NCBI GenBank assembly: GCA_937934115.1
Contig: CALHAH010000022.1
Span: 23,119-87,118 of the forward strand
Direction: 5' to 3'
From: an uncultured Thermoanaerobaculum sp.
GTDB lineage: Bacteria > Acidobacteriota > Thermoanaerobaculia > Thermoanaerobaculales > Thermoanaerobaculaceae
Length of the DNA: 64,000 nt
Shown: positions 36,288 to 44,281 of the stretch, piece after piece
Position numbering within the stretch: the first letter of the stretch is position 1
Layout of the letters: each line of letters opens with the position of its first letter
Translations under genes and position numbers: made by a program
The notes under the pieces: model-generated
Told to the model about the DNA's origin: nothing
Seen by the model: the letters and a program-made list of their open reading frames with translations, nothing else
The model's database searches: none

Positions 36288-38533
36288 GCATTTCCAGAAG
36301 GGAGTTTCTTGAATCAGCGGCTGCTGCTTCCGCTCTGGCCGCACTTTCGGGTTTACCCAGGCCGGTGCAAGCGGCGGGCGGGGAGAAGTGGGTCAAGTCC
36401 GTGTGCCGGTACTGCGGCACCGGCTGTGGCCTCTACATTGGCGTGCGGGACGGCAAGGTCTTCGCAGTGAAAGGGGACAAAGACAACCACAACCAGGGGT
36501 TCCTTTGTCTGAAAGGTTTTCTACTACCGCAAATTCTCACTGCCCCTACCCGTTGCCTGTACCCGATGATTCGCAAGGATGGAAAACTGGTGCGGGCTTC
36601 CTGGGAGGAAGCCATGAGCTTGGTGGCATCCAAGTTCAAGGAAGCCATCGAAAAGTACGGGCCCGATGCCGTGGCTTTTTACGGCTCCGGACAAGGTTTG
36701 ACCGAAGAAACCTACGTTGCCAACAAGCTCTTTAAGGCAGGTATTCGCACCAACAACGTGGACGGGAACCCGCGTTTGTGCATGGCCTCGGCGGTGGGTG
36801 GTTACGTAACCACCTTTGGCAAGGACGAACCCATGGGCTGCTACGAGGACATTGACCACGCCGATGTGTTCCTGCTGGTGGGCACCAACACGGCGGAAGC
36901 ACACCCCATCCTCTTCCAGCGCATCGTGCGTCGCAAGGAAAAAGCCCCGGGCACCAAGGTGATTGTGATGGATCCCCGCCGTACTCCCACCGCCCGCATT
37001 GCGGACCTTCACATTTCTTTCAAGCCCGGCACTGACTTGGCCATCCTTAATGCCATGGCTTACGTCCTCGTGCATGAAGGGTACGTTGATGAGGAGTTCA
37101 TCAAAAACCATGTGGTGTTTGGTGAAGGAACCGAGACCAACAAGAGCTTTGAGGATTACAAGGCCTTCCTGGCCAAATACACCCCGGAAAAGGCAGCAGC
37201 CATCGCTGGCTGCAAAGCGGAAGACATTGTGACGGCTGCACGTTGGTTTGGGGCCAGGGGCAAAGCCTCTATGTCCATGTGGACCATGGGCTTAAACCAG
37301 CGGACCGAGGGTGTTTGGGCCAACAACTTGGTGCATAACCTTCACCTCATCACCGGGAAAATTGGGACACCCGGCTCCACCCCGTTCTCGCTTACCGGTC
37401 AACCCAACGCGTGTGGTGGTGTTCGCGATGGTGGCGCCCTTTCCCACCTCTTGCCCTACGGCCGCTTGATTGCCAACGAAGCCCACCGCAAGGAAATGGA
37501 AAAACTTTGGGGGGTGCCCGAGGGCACTCTCAAGCCCAAACCCGGGCCTTCCACAGTGGAAATGTTCCAAAAGGTCGAGGCTGGCGAGATTAAGTGCCTT
37601 TACATCATGTGCACCAACCCCGGCCAGTCTTTGCCCAACGTCGGCCGCTACCGTAAGGCGCTCCAGCGGGACGACGTGTTCGTGGTGGTGGCGGAAGCCT
37701 TCCACCCCACCCGCACCAGTGAGCTTGCGGACGTGGTTTTGCCAGCGGCAGCGTGGGCGGAGAAGGAAGGCGTCTACGGCTGCGCGGAACGCCGGTATCA
37801 GCTCTTGGAGCAAGCCATCCCGCCCTCGGGTGAGGCCCGTCCCGATTTTGAAATCCTCTGTGATCTGGGTCGGCGTCTCGGTCTTGGACACCTGGTGCCT
37901 TACAAGACGCCCACGGACATCTGGAACGAGATCCTCACCGTTTGCAAAGGTACCGTATATGACTTCACCGGCATGACGCGCGAACGCTTGCGGCAAGCCC
38001 ACGGTTTGCTTTGGCCTTTGCCCACCCCTGATCATCCGGGAACCAACCGCCGTTACGTCAAAGGCGAAGATCCCTTCGTGCCTGCCGACTGGCCGCACCG
38101 CATCAAGTTTTACGGCAGACCGGATGGCCGTGCCGTGGTCTGGATGCGGCCGTTCAAAGGACCCGAGGAAGCACCGGATGCCGAGTACCCCATGTACTAC
38201 ACCACCGGTCGCGTCATCGAACACTGGCACACCGGTACCATGACCCGCACCTGCAAGGAGCTGGTGCACGCCAACGCCGAAGCGGTAGCGGAGCTGCACC
38301 CCGCCGATGCCCAAAAGCTCGGGGTTAAAACCGGGGACAAGGTCAAGATCACGTCCCGCCGCGGGAGCCAGGTATTCAAGGTAAAGGTCACGGATACATC
38401 CCGGGAAAACCTGGTGTTCGTTCACATGCACGATGACCAACACCTGTGTAACCTCATCACCATTGATGCCTTGGACCCCATTTCCAAGCAGCCGGAGTTT
38501 AAGGTTTGCGGTGTTAAGGTTGAAAAGGCTTAA
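36284..38533 (+). CDS. napA: NapA-like periplasmic nitrate reductase, molybdopterin catalytic subunit
   Basis: Reduces nitrate to nitrite with a bis-MGD Mo cofactor and one [4Fe-4S] cluster. A Tat signal (SRREFLESAAAASALAAL) comes first. The cluster ligands are CRYCGTGCGLYIGV...GFLCLKG. The Mo-ligand Cys region is NVDGNPRLCMASAVGGY, and the cofactor-binding end reads GRVIEHWHTGTMTRTCKEL and DALDPISKQPEFKVCGVKV, all NapA-like. Length is 749 aa. Other periplasmic molybdoenzymes are possible, but the adjacent napD/G/H genes support nitrate reductase. Confidence 0.87.
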   Translation: MSISRREFLESAAAASALAALSGLPRPVQAAGGEKWVKSVCRYCGTGCGLYIGVRDGKVFAVKGDKDNHNQGFLCLKGFLLPQILTAPTRCLYPMIRKDGKLVRASWEEAMSLVASKFKEAIEKYGPDAVAFYGSGQGLTEETYVANKLFKAGIRTNNVDGNPRLCMASAVGGYVTTFGKDEPMGCYEDIDHADVFLLVGTNTAEAHPILFQRIVRRKEKAPGTKVIVMDPRRTPTARIADLHISFKPGTDLAILNAMAYVLVHEGYVDEEFIKNHVVFGEGTETNKSFEDYKAFLAKYTPEKAAAIAGCKAEDIVTAARWFGARGKASMSMWTMGLNQRTEGVWANNLVHNLHLITGKIGTPGSTPFSLTGQPNACGGVRDGGALSHLLPYGRLIANEAHRKEMEKLWGVPEGTLKPKPGPSTVEMFQKVEAGEIKCLYIMCTNPGQSLPNVGRYRKALQRDDVFVVVAEAFHPTRTSELADVVLPAAAWAEKEGVYGCAERRYQLLEQAIPPSGEARPDFEILCDLGRRLGLGHLVPYKTPTDIWNEILTVCKGTVYDFTGMTRERLRQAHGLLWPLPTPDHPGTNRRYVKGEDPFVPADWPHRIKFYGRPDGRAVVWMRPFKGPEEAPDAEYPMYYTTGRVIEHWHTGTMTRTCKELVHANAEAVAELHPADAQKLGVKTGDKVKITSRRGSQVFKVKVTDTSRENLVFVHMHDDQHLCNLITIDALDPISKQPEFKVCGVKVEKA

Positions 38534-38545
38534 AGTGCAAAGCCC

Positions 38546-38583
38546 GGGCCCCGGGTGAGGCGATCCCTCCCCGGGGCCCTTTT
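38546..38583 (+). terminator. Intra-operon hairpin terminator/attenuator between napA and napD
   Basis: Perfect 10-bp stem GGGCCCCGGG/CCCGGGGCCC with a 14-base loop, followed by TTTT. The napD ribosome site (GGAGG) begins right after it. It may lower expression of napDGH relative to napA. Confidence 0.65.
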
Positions 38584-38593
38584 GGAGGTTGCC

Positions 38594-38830
38594 ATGGTCA
38601 TTGCTGGCGTCTTGATTACCACCAAGCCTGGGCAGGCGCCCTTCGTGGCTGCCAGCCTGGGCGCATCCCCACACGTGCAGCTGGTGGGCGGCGACGGGAG
38701 CGAGAGGCTTGCGGCAGTGGTGAGCCGGGAAAGCGGCGAGGCGTTGGAAGCTTGGGCGGAGGAGCTTTTGCGAGACGATGAAAGAATCTTGGGGGTTTAC
38801 CCCACCTTTGTGGGCCACGATCCGGAATGA
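38594..38830 (+). CDS. napD: NapD-like nitrate reductase maturation chaperone
   Basis: Small cytoplasmic ferredoxin-fold chaperone (78 aa) that in other bacteria binds the Tat signal of NapA before export. MVIAGVLITTKPGQAPFVAASLG matches the NapD first strand, and the C-terminal LLRDDERILGVYPTFVGHD fits the last. I start at the ATG at 38594 behind TTTGGAGG; the track version begins 13 codons earlier inside the hairpin. ATGA overlap with napG. Confidence 0.75.
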   Translation: MVIAGVLITTKPGQAPFVAASLGASPHVQLVGGDGSERLAAVVSRESGEALEAWAEELLRDDERILGVYPTFVGHDPE

Positions 38831-39333
38831 AAGCTTCCCGGCGAGGGCTTTTTCCCGCTCTTTGCGGCCGAGTTCCGTTGCGCCCTCCGGGAGCACGGCC
38901 GGAGCCAGAGTTTGCCGCCCTATGCATTCGCTGTAACCGCTGCATAACCGCTTGTCCCTATAAAACCTTAAAGCCGGCCTCTTGGATTTACGGGGAACGG
39001 GCAGGAACACCTCTGGTGGTGCCTCGGAAAATCCCCTGTTATTTGTGCATGGCGTGTCCGCCCGTTTGCCCCACCGGCGCCTTGGACCCCATTACCGACA
39101 AACGGGCGGTGCGGATGGGTCTGGCAGTGGTGGATCCCGAAAGTTGCTTTGCGCACCAGGGCATCCTTTGCCGCACCTGCGTGGACGAGTGTCCCCTGGA
39201 AGGTGAGGCCATTTACCAAGACGGCGAGCTCAAGCCGGTGGTTACCGAAAAGTGCGTGGGTTGCGGTGTGTGCGAGAAGGTATGCCCCGTGGCGGAGCCG
39301 GCCATCGTGGTGCGTCCACGAGGTGACCAATGA
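38827..39333 (+). CDS. napG: NapG-like four-cluster ferredoxin
   Basis: Iron-sulfur protein with four cysteine clusters: CIRCNRCITACP, CYLCMACPPVCP, the split set CFAHQGILCRTCVDECP, and CVGCGVCEKVCP. This arrangement matches NapG/MauM-type proteins that pass electrons with NapH from quinol. The N-terminus has MKASRRGLFPALCGR, a twin-arginine-like start with no clear hydrophobic stretch. Export may therefore be impaired, or the protein may act on the cytoplasmic side. It overlaps napH by ATGA. Confidence 0.8.
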   Translation: MKASRRGLFPALCGRVPLRPPGARPEPEFAALCIRCNRCITACPYKTLKPASWIYGERAGTPLVVPRKIPCYLCMACPPVCPTGALDPITDKRAVRMGLAVVDPESCFAHQGILCRTCVDECPLEGEAIYQDGELKPVVTEKCVGCGVCEKVCPVAEPAIVVRPRGDQ

Positions 39334-40178
39334 ACAAGCCGCGTCGGTGGACACCCCTGCGACGGTCCGTGCAGCTTGCTGTGGCCTTGTTGTATCTGGT
39401 TTTGCCCTTTTTGAACCGCTGGGGCCTTCGGGGTTTCATGGGAAACCTCGCCTCCTTGAAGGTAGGACCGGTGGACTTGCTAGAACCGGCGGTGGCGTTG
39501 TCGGTGGTGCTGGCGGCTGGCAAGATAACAGCCTCGCTAGTTTTGGCACTGCTGCCGGTGGTGGCCTTGGCAGTCGTGCTTGGCCCGGTTTTTTGCTCTT
39601 GGGTTTGCCCCTGGGGTCTCCTATCCGAGGGCTTGGACTATCTTAAAATCCGCACCTTGCACCTGCACCGCACCTGGACCGCGGATGGTTACCGCAAGCT
39701 CCGACCGCTGCGCATGGCAGCCCTCTTGGTTTTCTTGCTGGCGTCTTCTGTGGTGGCCAGTCCCTTGGTGGCACTGCTTGCGCCTCCCCGCTTGGTCACG
39801 GCGCTACCGCAGGAGCTTTTTTATTTGAGCGTGCGCCCTGTGGTCACCGGCAGCGTGCTCTTGCTTTGGCTTCTGGCCGAGCTGTTTTTGCCTCGGCGCT
39901 GGGTTTGCCGGGCCCTGTGCCCGGTGGGGGCTTTGTGGAACTTTTTGCGGCTGCCCTGGACTCTCCAAGTGCGGTTCGAACCAACCCTTTGCGTGGATCC
40001 CAAAGTTGCCCCCTGCCACTTGCATTGCCCCTGGGGCATTGACCCGCGCTCCATGGGGCGCTTTGACGGCTGCACCAACTGCCTGCGCTGCGTGGAAGGG
40101 TGCCCCTCCACCGCGTTGCGTGCCGGCTTTGGAAAACCCATGGACCCTCCGGTGCGCACAAAAAAGGTCAGCACCTAG
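39330..40178 (+). CDS. napH: NapH-like membrane ferredoxin-type quinol dehydrogenase subunit
   Basis: Integral membrane protein with about four helices. The two conserved Cys-Pro motifs of NapH/NosR-type proteins are present (FCSWVCPWGLLSE and WVCRALCPVGALWNF). A C-terminal cluster domain carries CTNCLRCVEGCP, with further cysteines in LCVDPKVAPCHLHCPWGID. 282 aa. With NapG it should form a second quinol-to-periplasm route to NapA. It is the last gene of the operon; arsR follows 83 bp later with its own promoter. Confidence 0.83.
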   Translation: MNKPRRWTPLRRSVQLAVALLYLVLPFLNRWGLRGFMGNLASLKVGPVDLLEPAVALSVVLAAGKITASLVLALLPVVALAVVLGPVFCSWVCPWGLLSEGLDYLKIRTLHLHRTWTADGYRKLRPLRMAALLVFLLASSVVASPLVALLAPPRLVTALPQELFYLSVRPVVTGSVLLLWLLAELFLPRRWVCRALCPVGALWNFLRLPWTLQVRFEPTLCVDPKVAPCHLHCPWGIDPRSMGRFDGCTNCLRCVEGCPSTALRAGFGKPMDPPVRTKKVST

Positions 40179-40215
40179 GATACCGGTGCCCTCGCCAGTG
40201 ACGCCTATGCCCCCC

Positions 40216-40244
40216 TTTACGATTCCGGTGGGCTCCTTTACCAT
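40216..40244 (+). promoter_or_regulatory. Promoter of the arsR gene
   Basis: TTTACG (40216-40221), 17-bp spacer, TACCAT (40239-40244); start codon 17 bases further on. The shared operator found at 41087 and 47301 was not seen here. Confidence 0.4.
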
Positions 40245-40261
40245 ACTGGGCGGTACACACC

Positions 40262-40669
40262 ATGGCTCGTTCGGCTCTTTCCACTCTCGTGCAACGATTT
40301 AAGGCGCTGGCCCACCCGGCGCGTTTGCGGATGGCGGCTATGCTTGCCACGGGTGAGCTGTGCGTATGTCAAATTGTGGCCGTTCTCCAGCTTGCTCCCT
40401 CCACTGTGTCAGCGCACCTTGCAACCCTCCGGCGCGGTGGTCTCGTGGGCCAGCGTAAGGACGGTCGCTGGGTCTTCTACTACTTGGAAGACGAGGGCAG
40501 GGAGCTTCTCGCCCTGATTCAGAATGAACTTGCTGCTATTCCACAAGTGGCCATGGACGCTGTGGTTGTGGCCCGCCTGCGAAGCTTCAGCCCCGAGGAC
40601 TTGTGCCGCGTGGACTTAGATTTGGGCCGGCTGGGCATTTCTCCTGTCTCGCCTTTGCGGAAGGCTTGA
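40262..40669 (+). CDS. arsR: ArsR-family arsenic-type metalloregulator
   Basis: Winged-helix repressor (135 aa) with the As(III)/Sb(III) type Cys-x-Cys motif in helix 3 region, ELCVCQIVAVLQLAPSTVSAHLATLRRGGLV, and the wing RKDGRWVFYYL. Binding of trivalent metalloid to these cysteines normally releases DNA. The ACR3 exporter gene downstream supports an arsenic role. It may act on the palindrome ATTTCG-N8-CGAAMT found at two downstream promoters. It is a single gene ahead of a 610-bp gap. Confidence 0.85.
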   Translation: MARSALSTLVQRFKALAHPARLRMAAMLATGELCVCQIVAVLQLAPSTVSAHLATLRRGGLVGQRKDGRWVFYYLEDEGRELLALIQNELAAIPQVAMDAVVVARLRSFSPEDLCRVDLDLGRLGISPVSPLRKA

Positions 40670-41060
40670 AGGAGCCGCTACGCGCTCCCCAAAACACACG
40701 TTGCTTCCTGCTCTTGGTCACGGCCAGACGCGGTGGCCCTTTTGGGAAGGTGTCTTTACAACCCCTGGCCTAACCCGTGGGATAGGGGTGGGCCCTGGGT
40801 GCACCCGGTACCCTGATCACGTGTTTTTGGAGAAAAGCGGTGGTGGTTGCACGGGGCTTTTGGGTTGGGTTTATACCCGGCGCTTGCGGCGTAGGGCGCA
40901 CCGCCGGTGGGCGTGGGCGCAATGGTGCTGGTGGTGTCCGTGCACTCTAGGCTGGCTTAAGTGCTTATGAACCATGCCCACGGGGAAAACGGAAAAGGGG
41001 GTGGAACGTAAGCGCAAGCTCTCCGTGGGGAAGATCGAGGCTGTACGCTGGCGTGCGCCC
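40670..41060. other. Intergenic region between arsR and the acr3 promoter
   Basis: About 390 bases with no supported gene. The 89-aa track ORF here (40701-40970) is Trp/Arg-rich, has no ribosome site and resembles nothing. A small perfect palindrome GGGTGCACCC lies near 40796, of unknown meaning. Confidence 0.4.
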
Positions 41061-41106
41061 TTGACAACAGCCATGGATGCATCTATATTTCGTGAGGGAA
41101 CGAAAT
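41061..41106 (+). promoter_or_regulatory. Strong sigma-70 promoter with operator palindrome, acr3 operon
   Basis: TTGACA (41061-41066), 17-bp spacer, TATATT (41084-41089). Starting at the fourth base of the -10 is a perfect palindrome, ATTTCG-N8-CGAAAT (41087-41106). The same arrangement occurs at 47275-47320. The position blocks transcription if occupied, as expected for a repressor such as ArsR. Confidence 0.72.
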
Positions 41107-41279
41107 GAGTCTCCACCCCAGGTTGTTCGCCTTCGCTGTCGCCGGCAAATGCTGGCTAGCATTTTGAGGCGAAGGGGGAAACTGGCGAAGACTCAAGCCG
41201 AGGGGGGCCAAGGCAACGATGGTGACGGCCGCCAACACAGGTGGCTGACCGAGGAAGAAGGAGGCAGAACGGGAGTGAT

Positions 41280-42371
41280 ATGACAAGCAAGACTGCGAAG
41301 ATGAACGTTTTCGAGCGGTACTTGAGCCTTTGGGTCGCCCTGTGCATGGTGGTTGGGGTTGCCCTTGGTAAGTTATTCCCTGGTTTAACGTCGGCGCTGC
41401 GTGCGTTGGAGTTTGGCGAAGGATCGCAAATCAACGTTCCCATTGCCGTGCTCATTTGGCTCATGGTGTATCCGATGATGCTGAAAGTTGACTTTGCCTC
41501 CGTCGCGCGGGTGAGCCGCAAGCCGAAGGGGCTTTTCATTACGGTGGTGGTGAACTGGCTTGTGAAGCCCTTTTCCATGGCGGTTTTTGGCTGGGTCTTC
41601 TTCAAGCATCTCTTCTTGCCGCTGATTGGACCGGAGCTGGCAAGCCAGTATATTGCTGGTGTGATCATTTTGGCGGCAGCGCCCTGTACTGCCATGGTGT
41701 TTGTGTGGTCGTATCTTGCTGACGGTGATCCCGCCTACACGCTGGTCCAGGTCTCGGTTAATGACCTTATCATGTTGGTGGCCTTCGCGCCGGTGGTGAA
41801 GCTTTTGGTGTCCGGGGCTACGGACTTGGAAGTTCCGTTTAAGGTTCTCATCTATTCGGTGCTTGTGTTTGTGGTGGTACCTCTGGCCTTGGGCTCGTTG
41901 TCGCGTTGGTGGCTCATCCGCACCAAAGGACCGGCGTGGTTCGCTGAGAAGTTTGTGGCGTTTTTCCACCCCATTACCGTCTTTGCCCTTTTGGGGACGT
42001 TGGTGTTGATCTTCGCATTCCAAGCTGAAAACATCACCACGCGCTGGTTCCATGTGTTGCTGATTGCGGTTCCCCTTATCATTCAGGTCTACTTTAACTC
42101 GTCGCTGACCTACGGGCTTATGAGGCTTTTCCGCGTAGAGTACTCAGTGGCGGCTCCAGGGGCGCTCATTGGAGCGTCCAACTTCTTTGAGCTGGCGGTG
42201 GCCACGGCCATTGCCCTTTACGGTCCCGGTTCCGGGGCAGCTTTGGCCACTGTGGTGGGGGTGCTGGTGGAGGTGCCGGTGATGCTTTCGGTGTGCCGGT
42301 TTTGCTTGGCGACCAAGCACTGGTTTGCGGCTGCTCCGGCTGTGACCGCGGAAGGGACGCACCATGTTTGA
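41280..42371 (+). CDS. acr3: ACR3-family arsenite exporter
   Basis: Membrane carrier (363 aa, about ten TM helices) that extrudes As(III), often as the thiolate-accepting ACR3 type. The conserved Cys in TM4 is seen in VIILAAAPCTAMVFVWSYLADGDPAYTLVQVSVND, the ACR3 signature. Other blocks are VNWLVKPFSMAVFGWVFF and GALIGASNFFELAVATAIALYGPGSGAALATVVGVLVEVPVML. I start at the ATG at 41280 behind GGGAG rather than the track's upstream start. The UspA gene overlaps its end. The leader from the promoter is about 180 bases. Confidence 0.92.
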   Translation: MTSKTAKMNVFERYLSLWVALCMVVGVALGKLFPGLTSALRALEFGEGSQINVPIAVLIWLMVYPMMLKVDFASVARVSRKPKGLFITVVVNWLVKPFSMAVFGWVFFKHLFLPLIGPELASQYIAGVIILAAAPCTAMVFVWSYLADGDPAYTLVQVSVNDLIMLVAFAPVVKLLVSGATDLEVPFKVLIYSVLVFVVVPLALGSLSRWWLIRTKGPAWFAEKFVAFFHPITVFALLGTLVLIFAFQAENITTRWFHVLLIAVPLIIQVYFNSSLTYGLMRLFRVEYSVAAPGALIGASNFFELAVATAIALYGPGSGAALATVVGVLVEVPVMLSVCRFCLATKHWFAAAPAVTAEGTHHV

Positions 42372-43230
42372 AAGGTTAGTTTTTGCCACGGATCTCTCCC
42401 CTGCTTCCGATATGGCCCTTGACTGCGTGGCCCGCTGGAAGGGTCTGGGCTTGCGCAAGGTGACGGTTACCCACGTTCACAGCTTGGCTCGCTCCGCGGG
42501 TTTGGAGGACATATTACGCCGAGACCACGAGCCGAAGCTGGAGCGCCAGGCGCAACGTTTGCGGGACGCGGGTCTTTTTGCCTCCTGGAGGTTGGAGTTT
42601 GGCGTGCCCTACTTGGAACTGGAAGGGATTGCCCGCCAGGAGGGCGCCGAAGCTGTGGTGCTTGGCTCCCATGGCAGCTCCTGGGTGAAGGAAGTTTGGC
42701 TGGGTTCAGTGGCGGATGCCATCTTGCGCCATGTGCAGCTGCCGGTGCTCGTCATTAAAGTTAACCTGCTTGCGGCTATGTCGGGTGCGGAGTGTGGCCA
42801 TTTTTGCGACTCGCTTTTTAGTCGTGTGCTCCTGGCCACAGATTTTTCGCCAGCTTCCAGCGGTGCGATAGCCTTCGCCAAGCTGTTAGCACGGAAAGCA
42901 GCACCTGCCTTTCATCTCCTACATGTGCAAGAACACAGTCGCATCGTCCCTCATTTGACGAGCCGCCTGGACGAATGTAACCGCGAGGATTTGCGCCGCC
43001 TCGATGCTCTCGGTTCTGAGCTTCGCAACGCCGGGGCAAGCGATGTCACTGTGGAGGTACGTTTTGACCATGCGGTCCGTGGCATCCTTTCGGCCATTAA
43101 AGCGTGGAACCCGGGGCTGGTGTTGGTGGGCCGTCATGGGCGGGGGGGGCGGCGTTTGATCGGTTCCGTGGCGCACGATGTGGCCCGGGAGAGTCCGGCG
43201 CCGGTGCTGGTGGTCCCGGGGGAGGTGTGA
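42364..43230 (+). CDS. Tandem UspA-domain universal stress protein
   Basis: Two UspA domains in one chain (about 1-140 and 152-288). Each starts with a strand such as RLVFATDLSPASD and RVLLATDFSPASSG. Each ends with the nucleotide-binding glycine pattern: GSHGSSWVKEVWLGSVADAILRHVQLPVLVI and GRHGRGGRRLIGSVAHDVARESPAPVLVV. Both keep G-x2-G-x9-G/S, so ATP binding is likely. It overlaps acr3 by 8 bp. Usp genes often accompany metalloid or anaerobic stress operons; precise role unknown. Confidence 0.88.
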   Translation: MFERLVFATDLSPASDMALDCVARWKGLGLRKVTVTHVHSLARSAGLEDILRRDHEPKLERQAQRLRDAGLFASWRLEFGVPYLELEGIARQEGAEAVVLGSHGSSWVKEVWLGSVADAILRHVQLPVLVIKVNLLAAMSGAECGHFCDSLFSRVLLATDFSPASSGAIAFAKLLARKAAPAFHLLHVQEHSRIVPHLTSRLDECNREDLRRLDALGSELRNAGASDVTVEVRFDHAVRGILSAIKAWNPGLVLVGRHGRGGRRLIGSVAHDVARESPAPVLVVPGEV

Positions 43231-43231
43231 T

Positions 43232-43447
43232 ATGCCGGTGTACGAGTTTATTTGCCAAAAGTGTGGCAAGCCCAGTGAGTTTCGGGCTACGGTGGCGGAG
43301 TACAGCAAAGGACTGGCAGCACAGTGCCCCCACTGTGGCTCTACGAAGCTTATTCGGAGTTTTTCGTCGGTGGGGCTGGTGACCTCCGCAGGCGGGCGTG
43401 GCCCCGTTTGCGGACCTGGGGCAGGCCCGGGCTGCTGCGGACGGTAA
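43232..43447 (+). CDS. FmdB-family zinc-ribbon protein with Cys-rich tail
   Basis: 71 aa. The FmdB/putative regulatory zinc ribbon is clear: MPVYEFICQKCGKPSEF and QCPHCGSTKLIRSFS supply four zinc cysteines. A glycine-rich tail ends CGPGAGPGCCGR, with a vicinal Cys pair. The start is the ATG at 43232 behind GGGGGAGG; the track's upstream start overlaps the Usp gene. The next gene also ends with a CCG tail. Function of the family is not established. Confidence 0.8.
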   Translation: MPVYEFICQKCGKPSEFRATVAEYSKGLAAQCPHCGSTKLIRSFSSVGLVTSAGGRGPVCGPGAGPGCCGR

Positions 43448-43459
43448 AAGGAGGTGACG

Positions 43460-43858
43460 ATGTCCACAGTTCATGAAACGGTAACCCCTGGCGTGGTGCA
43501 GGCGGCCAAGGCACTGGCCGAAGCCATCCAGGGTTCGCCAGCCTGGCAGGCGTGGGAACAAGCTTGTGCCCGCTTTGAGAGCGACGCTGAGCTGCGGCGG
43601 GCGATGGAGCGACTGCAGCAGCTGTCAATGCAGTTTCGGCAAGCACGAGCCCAGGGGCGGGGCCTTTTCGGGCCGGCCGTGGCGGAAATGAACCGCTTGC
43701 AAATGGAAATCCAGCAGTCGCCCTTGGCGCAAAAGCGCGACCAAGCGGCGCAGGCACTATTAAGCTTCTTGCAGGCCACGAATCGGGTTCTCTCCGATGC
43801 GCTGGGAATTGACTTTGCCGCCAGTGCCGCCCCGCGCGGCGGCGGTTGCTGTGGCTAA
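43460..43858 (+). CDS. YlbF/YmcA-like helical protein with CCG tail
   Basis: A 132-residue, mostly helical protein resembling the YlbF/YmcA (Com_YlbF) family (VVQAAKALAEAIQGSPAWQAWEQACARFESDAEL, AEMNRLQMEIQQSPL). In Bacillus such proteins join Fe-S-containing complexes influencing RNA processing and development. Here the chain ends RGGGCCG, echoing the CCGR end of the neighbour. The ATG at 43460 has an ideal AGGAGG; the GTG at 43454 overlaps that site. Role in this cluster unknown. Confidence 0.65.
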   Translation: MSTVHETVTPGVVQAAKALAEAIQGSPAWQAWEQACARFESDAELRRAMERLQQLSMQFRQARAQGRGLFGPAVAEMNRLQMEIQQSPLAQKRDQAAQALLSFLQATNRVLSDALGIDFAASAAPRGGGCCG

Positions 43859-43879
43859 CCTTGGGAAAGGAGGTGCTTT

Positions 43880-44278
43880 ATGGCATCTGAGATGGGGCAG
43901 CCGAAGGGCCGGGCGGTGCTCTTTTGTGCCTGTTCGGGCGCGTGCCCAAGTATGGAGAAAATTGATTTTTGGGCCTTGGCGGAGCGCGTACGACTGGAAC
44001 TGGGTGATAAAGTGGAATTCCTCGCTTTGCACCCGCGTTTGTGTGAGGGGGACGGCGAAAAACTCATGGAACGCCTCTTGACACCAACGCTCAAGTTTAT
44101 TACCCCAGCGTGCGCGGAGAAGCGGCAAGAAAAACTGCTGCGCGACGGCTTTGCCAAAGCCGGGGTGCCCATGGATGAAGAGCACTGGATTCCTATTAGC
44201 ATGGCGCAGCAAGATACCGAAGCCGTTTTTGCACGGATCAAGGCGGCGTTGGCTGACGGCGCGCCGGGAAAGGAGTGA
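43880..44278 (+). CDS. HdrA N-terminal-like cysteine protein
   Basis: 132 aa, no signal. Cysteines occur as LFCACSGACPSM near the start, LALHPRLCEGDG in the middle, and ITPACAEKRQEKLLRDGFAKAGV. The order matches the N-terminal domain of heterodisulfide reductase subunit A (CxCxxx..., PxLC, ACSPRxxE), without the flavin domain. The next gene, 3 bp on, is a two-cluster ferredoxin, so the two may form a small electron-transfer unit. Assignment is by motif resemblance only. Confidence 0.5.
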   Translation: MASEMGQPKGRAVLFCACSGACPSMEKIDFWALAERVRLELGDKVEFLALHPRLCEGDGEKLMERLLTPTLKFITPACAEKRQEKLLRDGFAKAGVPMDEEHWIPISMAQQDTEAVFARIKAALADGAPGKE

Positions 44279-44281
44279 CCC

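Noticed and set aside
40701-40970. 89-aa ORF between arsR and acr3
   Set aside because: Trp/Arg-rich composition, no ribosome site, no resemblance to any family; lies in a promoter-bearing gap.
41105-41167. 20-codon ORF right after the acr3 promoter with a small hairpin (possible attenuator)
   Set aside because: The ATG lies within the operator palindrome and has no ribosome site; a regulatory peptide cannot be supported from one sequence.
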